Shown piece after piece: positions 35,017 through 45,361 of a stretch of 64,000 nt of DNA. How positions within the stretch are numbered: the stretch's first letter is position 1; the number at the start of each line of letters is the position of its first letter. The notes beneath the pieces were generated by a model. The model was given only the letters and a program-made list of their open reading frames with translations. It had not been told where the DNA came from and did no database searches. Source of the DNA: Sulfurimonas sp. (GTDB taxonomy: Bacteria; Campylobacterota; Campylobacteria; Campylobacterales; Sulfurimonadaceae); assembly GCF_019429335.1 (NCBI RefSeq), contig NZ_JAHYJB010000006.1, positions 34,798-98,797 on the forward strand. Reading direction: 5' to 3'. The position numbers were made by a program, and so were the translations under genes.

Positions 35017-36099
35017 ATGTTAGTACATATCTGCTGTAGTGTTGATTCACACTTTTTCTTAGAAAAATTGCAGCATGATTACCCACAGGAGAAGCTCACA
35101 GGCTTCTTCTACGACCCAAACATCCACCCCTACTCCGAATACCGGCTTCGCCTTCTTGATGTAAAACGCTCATGCAAAAAACTCGGCATTGAACTGCTTG
35201 AGGGAGAGTATGATTTTCTTGCTTGGATTGAGGCGGTAAAAGGGTTGGAAAATGAGCCTGAAAAGGGCAAAAGATGCGAAGTTTGCTTTGACAAGCGTTT
35301 TGAAGTAAGTGCAAAAAAAGCTCTTGAGCTTGGAGAAAAAAGTATGACTACCACTCTGCTTGTCAGTCCGCTCAAATCACAGGAACAACTTAAACGCAGC
35401 GGCGATATGTTTTTCCAAAAACATGGCGTTGAGTTTATTGCATATGATTACCGAACAAACGGCGGAACGCAGGAGCAGAGCCGCGTGACAAAAGAGGAGC
35501 AGCTATACCGTCAAGACTACTGCGGCTGCATCTACGGACTTACCATGCAGCGCGAGCAGCAGGAGCGTCTGATGGATGAGATGTTCTCTCCTATCTCAAA
35601 TAAAATTCTCCCCGCTTCCATCGAAGAGAGAATCGAGATGTACAGTTATCGCAACGAGCTCGAAGAGAAAAATATTGCATATAAAATCACGAGAGAGAAG
35701 TTTTTAAACTACCGCCAATTCAACCTCAAAGTAACTTCAGGCAAAGAAGAGGTTATCCCATCTTATGCACTCTTCTACTCTACACTTCCCAGAAAAAAAA
35801 CTCAAGGCAAAGTAGAGTTTATAAACAAAAACATAGGCTATTTCAATCGCGAAGAGATAAAGTTTGTGACTCTTGATTTTTTTAATTCTACATGTAACTT
35901 TAATTACGAAACTCTAAAAGAGCTTATATTCAACCCTCCGAGTTTTGGTGAGGAGCTGAAGTTTAGAACTTTCTTAACATCTTCAAACTATGATTTGAGT
36001 CCGATTATTATCATTGATGAAATCCCCCAAACTAAGCTCACCGTAGAACTTGATGCAAAAATTTATGAAGATGTCAGAGAAAAACTAATCATTCTATAA
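35017..36099 (+). CDS. queH: Epoxyqueuosine reductase QueH
   Basis: 360 residues. The first 200 are QueH (DUF208): VHICCSVDS at the start (paired Cys), FFYDPNIHPYSEY, RCEVCFDKRF and DYCGCIYGL supply the cysteines for the Fe-S and metal sites. It reduces epoxyqueuosine to queuosine in tRNA, replacing QueG. The remaining about 150 residues form an extra C-terminal domain absent from the minimal enzyme. It has no visible ribosome site of strength (CGAGAATTAAATAA precedes ATG). It is monocistronic by context. Confidence 0.9.
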   Translation: MLVHICCSVDSHFFLEKLQHDYPQEKLTGFFYDPNIHPYSEYRLRLLDVKRSCKKLGIELLEGEYDFLAWIEAVKGLENEPEKGKRCEVCFDKRFEVSAKKALELGEKSMTTTLLVSPLKSQEQLKRSGDMFFQKHGVEFIAYDYRTNGGTQEQSRVTKEEQLYRQDYCGCIYGLTMQREQQERLMDEMFSPISNKILPASIEERIEMYSYRNELEEKNIAYKITREKFLNYRQFNLKVTSGKEEVIPSYALFYSTLPRKKTQGKVEFINKNIGYFNREEIKFVTLDFFNSTCNFNYETLKELIFNPPSFGEELKFRTFLTSSNYDLSPIIIIDEIPQTKLTVELDAKIYEDVREKLIIL

Positions 36100-36150
36100 T
36101 ATTTTTTTTGGTAGAATAGCCAAATTTATTAAATTACAAAGGTTTTGCTG

Positions 36151-36600
36151 ATGATTATGGATGTCATGGAAATTCAAAAAATTATACCTCACCGTTACCC
36201 CTTTTTACTTTTAGACAGAGTTACCGAAATCAAGGAGAACAGCTCTCTTATCGGGTTTAAAAATGTAACTATAGGCGATAACGTTTTCCAAGGCCACTTT
36301 CCCGGCCATCCAATCTATCCCGGCGTTATGATTTTAGAGGGAATGGCTCAAGCCGGCGGAATATTGGCATTTAAAAGCATGGGCAGTATGACAAAGGAAG
36401 AAGCAGCAAACAAAGTTGTATATTTTATGAGTATCGATAGAGCAAAATTCCGCGCTCCCGTAAAACCCGGTGACAGACTTGAGTACCGCATCAGCGTTAT
36501 CAAAAACAAGGGTCAAATATGGGTACTTGACGGCAAAGCGTATGTCGATGATGTTTTAGTCTCTGAAGCTGAACTAAAAGCTATGATAGTTGACAAGTGA
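36151..36600 (+). CDS. fabZ: (3R)-hydroxyacyl-ACP dehydratase FabZ
   Basis: About 149 residues. The start is set at the ATG at 36,151, with AAAGG eight bases upstream; an in-frame TTG at 36,145 overlaps the spacer. The hot-dog fold shows [12 protein letters not shown], the catalytic His in [12 protein letters not shown] and Glu in [11 protein letters not shown]. It dehydrates beta-hydroxyacyl-ACP in fatty-acid and lipid A precursor synthesis and is coupled to lpxA by a four-base overlap. Confidence 0.96.
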   Translation: MIMDVMEIQKIIPHRYPFLLLDRVTEIKENSSLIGFKNVTIGDNVFQGHFPGHPIYPGVMILEGMAQAGGILAFKSMGSMTKEEAANKVVYFMSIDRAKFRAPVKPGDRLEYRISVIKNKGQIWVLDGKAYVDDVLVSEAELKAMIVDK

Positions 36601-37418
36601 AAAAACACGTGAAAAAAGATAAATCATTAAATAAAATTTCTCCATTAGCAATCATTGAAGATGGCGCAGTTATAGGCAAAAATGTCGAGATTGGCGCATA
36701 CTGTTTTATCTCCGCAGATGCTACCATCGGAGACGGAACAAAAATAGACCAAAACAGCTGTATTTATGGAAAAACGACGATAGGCAAAAACAATCATATT
36801 TTTTCTCATGCCGTAATCGGCTCTCCTCCGCAGGATTTGAAATTTGCGGGTGAGGATGTTGAGCTGATAATCGGTGACAATAATAAAATAAGAGAGTTTA
36901 CGCTTTTTAACCCTGGAACAAAGGGCGGCGGCGGAAAAACGATTGTCGGTTCGCACAACCTTTTTATGGGATATGTCCATATCGGGCATGACGTAATAAT
37001 CGGAAATCACTGTATTTTGGCAAATGCCGCAACGCTTGCGGGGCATGTTGAAATGGGCGACTATGCGGTAATCGGCGGAATGACACCAATACACCAATTT
37101 GTCCATATCGGCGAGTATGCGATGATTGCAGGCGCATCTGCGCTGGCTCAGGATGTTCCTCCATTTTGTATGGCAGAGGGAAATCGCGCAACGCTTAGAG
37201 GCCTAAATCTAACAGGTCTTAGAAGAAACATAAAACGCGAAGAGATAGACGAGATAAAGTCTGCTTACAAAGAACTTTTTGAAGCGGGCAAATCGCTCAA
37301 AGATGTTGCAAACGAACTTTTAGAAAAAACTTCGAGCTTGAGAGTTCAATCTCTTTGCAATTTTGTTCTAAAAACAAAACGAGGAATTCCTTATGAAAGA
37401 AAGAAAACTGATGACTAA
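36597..37418 (+). CDS. lpxA: UDP-N-acetylglucosamine acyltransferase LpxA
   Basis: 273 residues starting GTG inside the fabZ stop (GTGA). It carries out the first step of lipid A synthesis. The left-handed beta-helix of hexapeptide repeats is obvious ([50 protein letters not shown]), with the catalytic His in GYVHIGHDV and the C-terminal helical part ([21 protein letters not shown]). About ten residues longer at the N-terminus than E. coli LpxA; a second in-frame GTG at 36,609 may be the start. Confidence 0.95.
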   Translation: MKKHVKKDKSLNKISPLAIIEDGAVIGKNVEIGAYCFISADATIGDGTKIDQNSCIYGKTTIGKNNHIFSHAVIGSPPQDLKFAGEDVELIIGDNNKIREFTLFNPGTKGGGGKTIVGSHNLFMGYVHIGHDVIIGNHCILANAATLAGHVEMGDYAVIGGMTPIHQFVHIGEYAMIAGASALAQDVPPFCMAEGNRATLRGLNLTGLRRNIKREEIDEIKSAYKELFEAGKSLKDVANELLEKTSSLRVQSLCNFVLKTKRGIPYERKKTDD

Positions 37419-37524
37419 AAAAGCACAAGTGCTTTGGGCTCTCTGCACAAGTGAACCGAGTGTTAACGTAGGTAACGGAATTACTTCCGGTGCCGTAATA
37501 ATTAGTAAGAGGAAAAATGTATGA
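37393..37524 (+). CDS. Possible small ORF coupling lpxA to clpX
   Basis: 43 codons from ATG at 37,393, or 37 from ATG at 37,411, with the coding product [37 protein letters not shown]. It starts within or just before the lpxA stop and ends with TGA overlapping the clpX ATG (ATGA), the usual layout of coupled genes. It includes a stem AAAGCAC/GTGCTTT. No family recognised and no strong ribosome site, so it may be chance. Confidence 0.3.
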   Translation: MKERKLMTKKAQVLWALCTSEPSVNVGNGITSGAVIISKRKNV

Positions 37525-38765
37525 TTTTTAGAACATGTAGTTTTTGCGATGCGAATGAGAGTGACGCAAATCCGCTAATTGCCGGAAACGGTGTATATAT
37601 CTGTAAAAACTGTGTTATCTCTGCATATAAGATTATGTTTGGTGATGACAAAGCTTCCGACTCTTCACAAAACGGTGAACTTGTTGATGCTGTAGCAAAA
37701 CTGATGACACCAAAAGAGCTGAACACTTTTTTAGCCGATTACATCATCGGACAAGAGCGTGCAAGAAGACTTCTCAGTGTTGCTGTTTATAACCACTACA
37801 AAAGAATTTTCAAAACTCAAAACGTAGAAGATGACGACACTGAGATTGCAAAATCAAACGTATTGCTCATAGGTCCGACTGGAAGCGGAAAAACGCTTAT
37901 GGCTCAAACAATAGCAAGAGTTCTAAACGTTCCTATCGCCATCGCTGATGCTACTAGCCTCACCGAAGCGGGCTACGTCGGAGAGGATGTTGAAAATATT
38001 TTAACAAAGCTTCTTCAAGCCGCAGAGGGAGATGTGCAAAAAGCACAAAGAGGAATAGTCTTTATAGACGAGATAGATAAAATTTCACGCATGAGCGAAA
38101 ACCGCTCTATCACTCGCGACGTATCAGGAGAGGGTGTTCAGCAGGCACTTCTTAAGATTATCGAGGGTGCTGTAGTAAATATACCGCCAAAAGGCGGACG
38201 TAAACATCCAAATCAAGAGTTTATTGCAATCGATACCACAGGAATTCTATTTATCTGCGGCGGAGCTTTTGACGGTCTAGATGAGATACTAAAGAGAAAA
38301 CAGGGCGAGAATGTTTTAGGCTTTGGACATGAAAAAAAGAGCAAAAAAGAGCAAAAGATGAGCTATGGCATGGTCGAGCCTGACGATTTGGTCAACTATG
38401 GGCTTATTCCTGAGCTTGTAGGTCGTCTTCCTATTATCGCTTCACTAAATGAGATTACAGAAGATGATATGGTTCGCATTTTAACAGAGCCGAAAAACTC
38501 GATAATCAAGCAGTATAAAAAACTATTTTCAATCGATAATGTTGCGCTTAACTTTGAAGAGGATGCGCTAAGAGCAATTGCGGCAAAATCTATCAAAAGA
38601 AAAACGGGCGCTCGCGGACTTCGCGCAATTTTGGAAGAGAATATGATAGATATCATGTATGAACTTCCGGAATACAGCGGATATGAAGTCTTAGTAACAA
38701 AAGCAGTAATAGATGACGGAGAAGCTCCGGTCTATATCAAAAAACACACAAAACAGACAGCCTAA
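37521..38765 (+). CDS. clpX: ATP-dependent Clp protease ATP-binding subunit ClpX
   Basis: 414 residues. N-terminal zinc-binding domain with CSFC and CKNC (residues about 5-40), then the AAA+ module: Walker A GPTGSGKT, Walker [12 protein letters not shown], pore loop GYVGEDV, sensor and arginine-finger regions, and the C-terminal [13 protein letters not shown]. The IGF-type ClpP loop is not exact: [16 protein letters not shown] shows LGFG at that place, normal for the group. It unfolds proteins for ClpP; clpP is not in the window. Confidence 0.97.
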   Translation: MIFRTCSFCDANESDANPLIAGNGVYICKNCVISAYKIMFGDDKASDSSQNGELVDAVAKLMTPKELNTFLADYIIGQERARRLLSVAVYNHYKRIFKTQNVEDDDTEIAKSNVLLIGPTGSGKTLMAQTIARVLNVPIAIADATSLTEAGYVGEDVENILTKLLQAAEGDVQKAQRGIVFIDEIDKISRMSENRSITRDVSGEGVQQALLKIIEGAVVNIPPKGGRKHPNQEFIAIDTTGILFICGGAFDGLDEILKRKQGENVLGFGHEKKSKKEQKMSYGMVEPDDLVNYGLIPELVGRLPIIASLNEITEDDMVRILTEPKNSIIKQYKKLFSIDNVALNFEEDALRAIAAKSIKRKTGARGLRAILEENMIDIMYELPEYSGYEVLVTKAVIDDGEAPVYIKKHTKQTA

Positions 38766-38774
38766 GGTAGCAGA

Positions 38775-39812
38775 ATGATATTTAACAAACTAATCGGTCT
38801 TTTTTCAAATGATTTATCTATAGATTTAGGAACAGCAAACACTATTGTTATTGCCAAAGGCAGAGGTATTATTATAAATGAGCCCTCTGTTGTTGCAGTT
38901 AAAACAGGCAAATTTGGTCATCAGAGAGTTCTCGCGGTCGGACATGAAGCAAAAGAGATGGTAGGTAAAACTCCCGGCAACATAAAGGCAATCCGTCCAA
39001 TGCGCGACGGCGTTATTGCAGATTTTGACATGACTGAGAAGATGATTAGAAAATTCATCGAAAAGGCTCACGGAAGAAGCTCTCTTATAAGCCCTAGAAT
39101 TATCATCTGTGTTCCTTACGGTCTGACGCAAGTTGAGAGAAAAGCGGTTCGCGAATCAGCACTAAGTGCAGGTGCTAGAGAAGTTTTCCTTATTGAAGAG
39201 CCTATGGCAGCAGCAATAGGAGCAGGAATAGATATCCGTGAACCGCAAGGAAACCTAGTTGTGGACATCGGCGGCGGAACAACAGAGATAGGCGTTGTCT
39301 CACTTGGAGGTCTTGTTCTTTCAAAATCAATCCGTACTGCGGGAGATAAGATAGATCAGGCAATCGTCAACTATATTAGAAAAAAATACAACCTTCTTAT
39401 CGGCGAGAGAGTTGCCGAAGAGATTAAGATAAATATCGGAACAGCTGTAACGCTTGATGAAGAGTTGAGAATGGTTATAACAGGAAGAGATCAGGTAGAG
39501 GGTCTTTTAAGTTCTGTTGAGCTGACAAGTGAAGATGCTAGAGAAGCAATGAGAGATCCTCTCAAAGAGATTGGAGAGGCTCTCCGCGATGTGCTAGAGC
39601 AGATGCCTCCCGATTTGGCAGGTGACATTGTAAATCACGGTATTATCCTAACAGGCGGAGGAGCCCTTATCCGTCAGCTTGACAAATATCTTGCAGATAT
39701 TGTAAAAATCCCTGTATATGTTGCAGATGAGCCGCTTCTTGCAGTTGCTCGCGGAACAGGCCGGGCACTTGAAGAGATAGATTTACTACAAGAACTATTC
39801 GAAAATGAGTAA
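38775..39812 (+). CDS. mreB: Rod-shape actin MreB
   Basis: 345 residues. Actin-fold motifs: DLGTANTIVIAKG (phosphate 1), VVDIGGGTTEIGVVSLGG (phosphate 2), and ILTGGGALIRQLDKYL (adenosine). The N-terminal MIFNKLIGLFSNDLSIDL includes a short amphipathic membrane-binding helix. It organises lateral wall synthesis, so the cell is rod or spiral. It is nine bases after clpX and overlaps mreC by eight bases. Confidence 0.97.
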   Translation: MIFNKLIGLFSNDLSIDLGTANTIVIAKGRGIIINEPSVVAVKTGKFGHQRVLAVGHEAKEMVGKTPGNIKAIRPMRDGVIADFDMTEKMIRKFIEKAHGRSSLISPRIIICVPYGLTQVERKAVRESALSAGAREVFLIEEPMAAAIGAGIDIREPQGNLVVDIGGGTTEIGVVSLGGLVLSKSIRTAGDKIDQAIVNYIRKKYNLLIGERVAEEIKINIGTAVTLDEELRMVITGRDQVEGLLSSVELTSEDAREAMRDPLKEIGEALRDVLEQMPPDLAGDIVNHGIILTGGGALIRQLDKYLADIVKIPVYVADEPLLAVARGTGRALEEIDLLQELFENE

Positions 39813-40566
39813 AGGGCTACTTAGCTTTTTTTCGATATTTATTGCGCTCCTTATGGGTGCACTATACTATACTGATATCATTCAGTCCCCTTTTATCTCT
39901 GTTTTAAACAGCATAAAATCCAACTATCGCACAGCTACGGAATTTATTCAAAGCAAGATTGATAGACACCTTTTCCAAGCTAGGCATATTGCGCAGCTTG
40001 AGGATAGGCTTCAGCAGTATGAGAACAATCATTTGGTTATGAGGCAGCTCTCATCTGAGATAAACGACCTCTTTGCACTAAGCCATTCAACTCTCAAAAC
40101 AGACCCAAATGTTGAGCTGGTAAGAACAATCTCATACCAAAAATTCGGAGATTTAAACAGAGTTTGGCTTGAGATTAACGACTATAACTCTTCACGCGTT
40201 TACGGACTAACACACAACGAGCTTGTCGCAGGCATTGTTATTTCGCAAAACGGCAGACCGCTGGGACTATTAAACAGCGATACAAAGAGTTCGTACGCTG
40301 TTTATGTCGGTAAAGAGAGTGCACCTGGGATAGTTCACGGAAACAACTCCAACCATCTAATTGTAAAATTCATCCCAGCTTGGTTTTCAATTGAAGATGG
40401 AGATGAAGTAGTGACTTCAGGCTTGGATGAGATATTTTTTAAAGGGCTTAAAGTCGGAACCGTAATATCTGTTACAAAATCGCAAGGCTACCAAACCGCA
40501 GTAGTAGAACCTTTCTATAAAGCCAATAATCCAAACTATTTTTATATGATAAAAAAAGTCAGATAA
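39805..40566 (+). CDS. mreC: Rod-shape-determining protein MreC
   Basis: 253 residues: one N-terminal membrane helix (residues 5-23, LLSFFSIFIALLMGALYYT), a coiled coil (about 50-85, ARHIAQLEDRLQQYENN), and two periplasmic beta-domains (VGTVISVTKSQGYQTAVVEPFY at the end). It links MreB to periplasmic wall synthases. mreD is not found next to it. Confidence 0.92.
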   Translation: MSKGLLSFFSIFIALLMGALYYTDIIQSPFISVLNSIKSNYRTATEFIQSKIDRHLFQARHIAQLEDRLQQYENNHLVMRQLSSEINDLFALSHSTLKTDPNVELVRTISYQKFGDLNRVWLEINDYNSSRVYGLTHNELVAGIVISQNGRPLGLLNSDTKSSYAVYVGKESAPGIVHGNNSNHLIVKFIPAWFSIEDGDEVVTSGLDEIFFKGLKVGTVISVTKSQGYQTAVVEPFYKANNPNYFYMIKKVR

Positions 40567-40593
40567 CTCATCAAATCTTAAGTGCTTTTTACC

Positions 40594-40599
40594 TATAAT
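40594..40599 (+). promoter_or_regulatory. Probable -10 box for carB
   Basis: TATAAT on the plus strand 38 bases before the carB ATG, in a 71-base gap. TAAAGG with seven-base spacing is the ribosome site. Confidence 0.45.
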
Positions 40600-40637
40600 A
40601 AACAAATTTTTTTATGTACAACTATTAAAGGTAAACT

Positions 40638-43600
40638 ATGCCAAAACGCACTGACATTCACACTATTTTACTTATCGGCTCAGGTCCGATAATCATTGGG
40701 CAAGCCTGCGAGTTTGACTACTCAGGAACTCAGGCTGTTAAAACGCTAAAAGAGCTTGGATACCGTGTAGTTCTTATAAATTCTAACCCTGCAACCATTA
40801 TGACAGACCCTGAATTTGCCGACAGAACATATATTGAACCGATAAAAGAGGATGTAATTGCTAGAATTATCAAGGAAGAGAAAGTTGATGCTATTCTTCC
40901 GACCATGGGCGGACAGACCGCATTAAACGTAGCCACTAAAATGCATGAAAAAGGGATGCTTGAGGGCATTCAATTTTTAGGAGCAACTCCTGAGGCAATT
41001 CACAAAGGTGAAGACCGTTCAGCCTTTACAGAGGCTATGGTAAAAATTGGTATGGATTTACCAAAAAGCCGCAATGCTCACACTGTTGAAGAAGCAATTG
41101 AAGTGGCTCTTGAGATTGGTTTTCCCGTAATCAGCAGAGCTTCTTTTACGCTTGCAGGCGGTGGCTCGGGTGTAGCTTACAATATGGAAGAGTTTAAAGA
41201 ATTAGCTAAGGAGGGGCTCTCGGCTTCTCCTGTAAATGAAATTGAAATTATGGAATCTATGCTCGGCTGGAAAGAGTACGAGATGGAAGTTATCCGTGAC
41301 AAATCAGACAACTGTATCATTGTCTGTTCTATCGAAAATTTCGACCCGATGGGAGTTCATACGGGAGACTCCATTACAGTCGCTCCGGCACTAACTCTTA
41401 CAGACAAAGAGTATCAAAGAATGCGTAACGCATCTTTTGATATCCTAAGAGAGATAGGCGTTGACACAGGCGGAAGCAACGTTCAGTTCTCAATTGACCC
41501 AAAAACAGGACGCATGATAGTTATCGAGATGAATCCCCGTGTTTCTCGTTCATCTGCTCTTGCAAGCAAGGCGACCGGTTACCCTATCGCCAAAGTAGCT
41601 ACTCTTTTGGCTGTTGGCTTTACGCTTGACGAGATTACAAACGACATCACAGGAACGCCTGCATCTTTTGAACCGGTAATCGACTATGTTGTTACTAAAA
41701 TTCCTCGTTTTACATTTGAAAAATTTCCTGAAGCTCAAAACACCCTCGGTACAAGTATGAAAAGTGTCGGCGAAGCAATGGCTATTGGGCGCACTTTTAA
41801 AGAGTCCATGCAAAAGGCGTTATGCTCGCTTGAAACCGGCTTATGTGGATTTGACCCAATTGATGCGGATTTTGATTTTGTAAAACATGAGATTCGCCGT
41901 CCAAATGCAGATAGGGTTCTTTATGTTGCAGAAGGGTTTCGTCGCGGCATGAGCGTGGAGGAGATGTTTGATACATGTCAGATAGATCCATGGTTTTTAT
42001 ACCAATTAGAAGAGATGATAAAAACAGAGAGCATTATAACGGATAAAATTTTATCTGATAAAGAGTTTATGAGAAGTGTAAAAGTTGACGGTTTTTCAGA
42101 CAAGAGAATTGCGCAGCTGATAACTAAAAACTCAAATAAAAAAGTAAGCGAAGATGATGTTTACAGAGCTAAAAAATCCCTACATGTAAATCTTGAGTAC
42201 AACGAAGTAGATACATGTGCTGCAGAGTTTGAAGCACTTACTCCATACCTATACTCTACAACAAATATAACAAGACTTCCGAATGTAAAAAACAGAGTCA
42301 GTGACAAGAGTGCGTGCCCTAGGGGTAAAAAAGTTCTTATTCTTGGTGGCGGACCAAACAGAATCGGTCAGGGCATCGAGTTTGACTACTGCTGTGTTCA
42401 CGCTGCATTTGCACTTAAAGAGATGGGTATTGAGACGATTATGTACAACTGTAACCCAGAGACCGTTTCAACAGACTACGACACCTCTGATGTACTATAT
42501 TTCGAGCCGATAGATTTTGAACATGTAAGAGAAGTTATAGAGAACGAAAAACCAGACGGCGTTATAGTTCACTTCGGCGGACAAACTCCTCTAAAACTTG
42601 CAAATGCTCTTACAAACATAGGAGCAAATATTGCAGGAACGCCTTCGCATGTGATTGACTTGGCGGAGGATAGAGAGCTGTTTTCAAACTTTGTAAACAG
42701 TCATGGACTGAAGCAGCCTGCAAACGGATTGGCAAGAACCAAAGAAGAGGCACATGATATTGCCCAGAGATTAGGCTTTCCTGTTTTAGTTCGCCCATCT
42801 TTTGTTCTTGGCGGACGAGGCATGAGAATCGTTTACTCGCAAGATGAACTTCGTCACTATATGGATTTAGCAGTGCTTGTGAGCAACGATGCGCCTGTTC
42901 TGGTAGACAAGTTCTTAGATCAGGCTATCGAGCTTGATGTCGATGCAATTTGTGACGGTAAAGATGTCTATATCGGCTCAGTAATGCAGCACATTGAAGA
43001 GGCTGGAATCCACTCAGGAGACAGTGCATGTTCGCTTCCTGCAGTTAACTTATCAAAAGAGATGATTGACAAAGTTGAGCAGCAGACAAAAACAATTGCG
43101 CTTGGCCTTGGAGTACAAGGACTTATGAACGTTCAGTATGCAATTTATCAGGATGAGATTTACCTTATCGAAGTAAATCCTAGAGCTTCTAGAACTGTTC
43201 CTTTTGTAAGCAAAGCTACAGGCATGCCGCTTGCTAAAGTTGCAACACGCGTAATGGTAGGAGAGACTCTTAGAAGCGCGCTTGAGTACTACGACAAGTA
43301 CAACATTGTCATGGAAGAGAATGGTCTATTAAAACCTCGTCTAAAAGGACATATCTCTGTTAAAGAGGCTGTCTTCCCGTTTCATAAACTATACGGTGCA
43401 GATTTGGTTCTAGGGCCTGAGATGAAGTCGACCGGTGAGGTTATGGGGATTAGCTCAAACTTCGGCATCAGTTTTGCAAAAGCCCAAATTGCTGCAGGAA
43501 ACAAAATAGTAACTAGCGGAACATGTTTTCTCTCTTTTGTAGATACGGACAAAAAATATGCTCCTGAGATTGCAAGTGGCCTTCATAGACACGGCTTTAA

Positions 43601-43913
43601 ACTTGTTGCGACAAAAGGCACTCAGTCTGTCATAGAAGCAGCGGGAGTTCCATGTGAGGTGGTTTTAAAAATTTCCGAGGGTCGTCCAAATATTGAAGAC
43701 AGTATGAAAAATGATGCTATCCATATGGCGATTAACACCTCTGACAACAACACATCAAAAAAGGATGCGGTAGTTATTCGTCATGAAGTTCTTAAGAAAA
43801 ATATCCCTTACTTTACTACGCTTAGTGCAGCAAGAGCGCTTATTCTTGCCCTTGATGAAATGAAAGATGATTCATGGTCAAACGTAAAAGCTCTGCAAGA
43901 TTTTCTAGCTTAG
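40638..43913 (+). CDS. carB: Carbamoyl-phosphate synthase large subunit
   Basis: 1091 residues, full length. Two homologous ATP-grasp halves: the first with [20 protein letters not shown] and [15 protein letters not shown], the second with [20 protein letters not shown] and [14 protein letters not shown]. The C-terminal MGS-like allosteric domain (about 945-1091) has [13 protein letters not shown] and [15 protein letters not shown]. It makes carbamoyl phosphate for arginine and pyrimidines. carA is not adjacent. The next gene starts three bases after its stop. Confidence 0.98.
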   Translation: MPKRTDIHTILLIGSGPIIIGQACEFDYSGTQAVKTLKELGYRVVLINSNPATIMTDPEFADRTYIEPIKEDVIARIIKEEKVDAILPTMGGQTALNVATKMHEKGMLEGIQFLGATPEAIHKGEDRSAFTEAMVKIGMDLPKSRNAHTVEEAIEVALEIGFPVISRASFTLAGGGSGVAYNMEEFKELAKEGLSASPVNEIEIMESMLGWKEYEMEVIRDKSDNCIIVCSIENFDPMGVHTGDSITVAPALTLTDKEYQRMRNASFDILREIGVDTGGSNVQFSIDPKTGRMIVIEMNPRVSRSSALASKATGYPIAKVATLLAVGFTLDEITNDITGTPASFEPVIDYVVTKIPRFTFEKFPEAQNTLGTSMKSVGEAMAIGRTFKESMQKALCSLETGLCGFDPIDADFDFVKHEIRRPNADRVLYVAEGFRRGMSVEEMFDTCQIDPWFLYQLEEMIKTESIITDKILSDKEFMRSVKVDGFSDKRIAQLITKNSNKKVSEDDVYRAKKSLHVNLEYNEVDTCAAEFEALTPYLYSTTNITRLPNVKNRVSDKSACPRGKKVLILGGGPNRIGQGIEFDYCCVHAAFALKEMGIETIMYNCNPETVSTDYDTSDVLYFEPIDFEHVREVIENEKPDGVIVHFGGQTPLKLANALTNIGANIAGTPSHVIDLAEDRELFSNFVNSHGLKQPANGLARTKEEAHDIAQRLGFPVLVRPSFVLGGRGMRIVYSQDELRHYMDLAVLVSNDAPVLVDKFLDQAIELDVDAICDGKDVYIGSVMQHIEEAGIHSGDSACSLPAVNLSKEMIDKVEQQTKTIALGLGVQGLMNVQYAIYQDEIYLIEVNPRASRTVPFVSKATGMPLAKVATRVMVGETLRSALEYYDKYNIVMEENGLLKPRLKGHISVKEAVFPFHKLYGADLVLGPEMKSTGEVMGISSNFGISFAKAQIAAGNKIVTSGTCFLSFVDTDKKYAPEIASGLHRHGFKLVATKGTQSVIEAAGVPCEVVLKISEGRPNIEDSMKNDAIHMAINTSDNNTSKKDAVVIRHEVLKKNIPYFTTLSAARALILALDEMKDDSWSNVKALQDFLA

Positions 43914-43915
43914 AG

Positions 43916-44347
43916 ATGAGCGTAATAGTCGCTCAGACCGACACTACTGTCGGTTTCTTGTCACACGACTCGCAAAAACTCTACTCCGTAAAATCCCGTC
44001 CCAAGACAAAGCCTTTTATAAAAGTTTACAAAGATTTCAGAAGCTTTTTAAGTGACGGAAAAAGAGTAGAAAAAAACAGAAAAAATATGGTTCGCCGCTC
44101 TAAAAAAACAACATTTATAATCAACGACTTTTCATTCAGGGTTGCAGAATCAGACCTAAACTCGCAAATATTAAGAGACTTTTCTTGGTTTTACTCAACA
44201 TCGGCAAACCAAAGCGGAGAAAAATTCAGCAGAGATTTTTGTGAATCAAAAGCAGATATAATAATAGAAGACAAAGACGGCTTGTTTGAAAGTAGCTCGT
44301 CGGTTATTATAAAAATAAACTCTAAAAAACAAAGAAGGCTAAGATGA
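43916..44347 (+). CDS. Short Sua5/YciO/YrdC-like protein
   Basis: 143 residues from the ATG at 43,916, three bases after the carB stop; an in-frame ATG inside carB gives 157. The first 45 residues match the start of TsaC/Sua5 (AQTDTTVGFLSHDSQKLYSVKSRPKTKPF, compare the usual TDTVYGL and KxRP/KxxPL). TsaC makes threonylcarbamoyl-AMP for tRNA t6A. The family is normally about 190-200 residues and the later nucleotide-binding segments are weak here, so this may be a reduced paralog. First of a four-gene coupled operon. Confidence 0.65.
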   Translation: MSVIVAQTDTTVGFLSHDSQKLYSVKSRPKTKPFIKVYKDFRSFLSDGKRVEKNRKNMVRRSKKTTFIINDFSFRVAESDLNSQILRDFSWFYSTSANQSGEKFSRDFCESKADIIIEDKDGLFESSSSVIIKINSKKQRRLR

Positions 44348-44787
44348 ACAAGGCTATACAAGCGCTATTGACTGGTATGTTTATTACTTTTATACTGGAT
44401 TTTTTTCTTTTTTTAGGAATTTTGCTAAACTATATAGATTTTTACAAGGTTGACCTATACTACAACATACTATTTGCGGACAATCAAAATGGATATCTTT
44501 TCTTTGGGCTCTCAATAGTTTTAGGATTTTTAGTCGTATATCTAAAAAATTACAAAATAAGCCTAGTCACCGTTGCAATACTCTCTGTGGCTGCACTATC
44601 AACACTTACGGAGGGTATCGGGCGAAGTGTTGGCGAGAGTATGTTTATGACAAAAAATACGACCATTAAAACTCAAAGATATCTCTATGTAGGTGATATT
44701 ATTTACGACGGCAGACAAACGATTACCTTTTATGACTATAATTTCAAAAAAACAGTAGTACTAGAGAAAAAGGATTTAATTAAATGA
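44344..44787 (+). CDS. Inner membrane protein of the GSPS-like operon
   Basis: 147 residues with three membrane helices (about 8-33 MFITFILDFFLFLGILLNY, 53-67 LFFGLSIVLGFLVVYL, and 72-88 ISLVTVAILSVAALS) and a C-terminal soluble tail of about 55 residues with beta character (TQRYLYVGDIIYDGRQTITFYDYN). It overlaps both neighbours by four bases. I do not recognise the family; position suggests joint function with the lipoprotein and ATP-grasp protein. Confidence 0.7.
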   Translation: MNKAIQALLTGMFITFILDFFLFLGILLNYIDFYKVDLYYNILFADNQNGYLFFGLSIVLGFLVVYLKNYKISLVTVAILSVAALSTLTEGIGRSVGESMFMTKNTTIKTQRYLYVGDIIYDGRQTITFYDYNFKKTVVLEKKDLIK

Positions 44788-45356
44788 AGCATATCTACTC
44801 AATTACAAACGGCATAGCACTCGGTAGTGCAGGCATCGTTATGATGAGTGTTCTTAGCGGATGCGAATCTTCACGGCAGCAAGAGCAGCAAAACAAATTT
44901 TTAGTAATTGAGCAGCAGGCAAACGGAAAATATATTGTAGTTGAAGAGATGCCTACAGAGGGACCAAGCAGGGCTATAATTCGTGAAATTGATGAAAACG
45001 GAAACAGAATAGAACGATTTATGAGCGAAGATGAGATGAGGGCGGTGGCCCAACAGGAGTATCTAAAAACTCAAGATGGCACCTCAGAGACACTCTCAAG
45101 CGGCGATTCAAGTGCTGGAATGGGGCTGGCTGGCACTATTTTAGCTGTCGCTGCAGGCTCTCTTTTGGGAAATATGATAGGTAATGCTTTGATGAACAAT
45201 AAAAATTTTGCTTCAAAATCATCTGCCGTAAACAAAAGTGCCTACAGCCGTTCAGCGGCAGGACAAGCGGCAAGAAGCGGCACCTCTACTAAAAAAAGCT
45301 TCTTTGGCGGCACAAGCACTGCATCATCTTCAACCAAATCCACATACGGAAGTTGA
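44784..45356 (+). CDS. UPF0323-type lipoprotein
   Basis: 190 residues. A lipobox L-S-G-C lies at residues 24-27 after a hydrophobic leader (GIALGSAGIVMMSVLSGC). The middle has IEQQANGKYIVVEEMPTEGPSRAIIREIDENG, followed by a glycine-rich hydrophobic stretch (GMGLAGTILAVAAGSLLGNMIGNALM) and a Ser-rich tail. It fits the UPF0323 lipoproteins of Helicobacter and relatives. In E. coli a comparable lipoprotein (YgiB) pairs with the ATP-grasp protein YgiC, matching the next gene. Confidence 0.8.
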   Translation: MKHIYSITNGIALGSAGIVMMSVLSGCESSRQQEQQNKFLVIEQQANGKYIVVEEMPTEGPSRAIIREIDENGNRIERFMSEDEMRAVAQQEYLKTQDGTSETLSSGDSSAGMGLAGTILAVAAGSLLGNMIGNALMNNKNFASKSSAVNKSAYSRSAAGQAARSGTSTKKSFFGGTSTASSSTKSTYGS

Positions 45357-45361
45357 CATTA

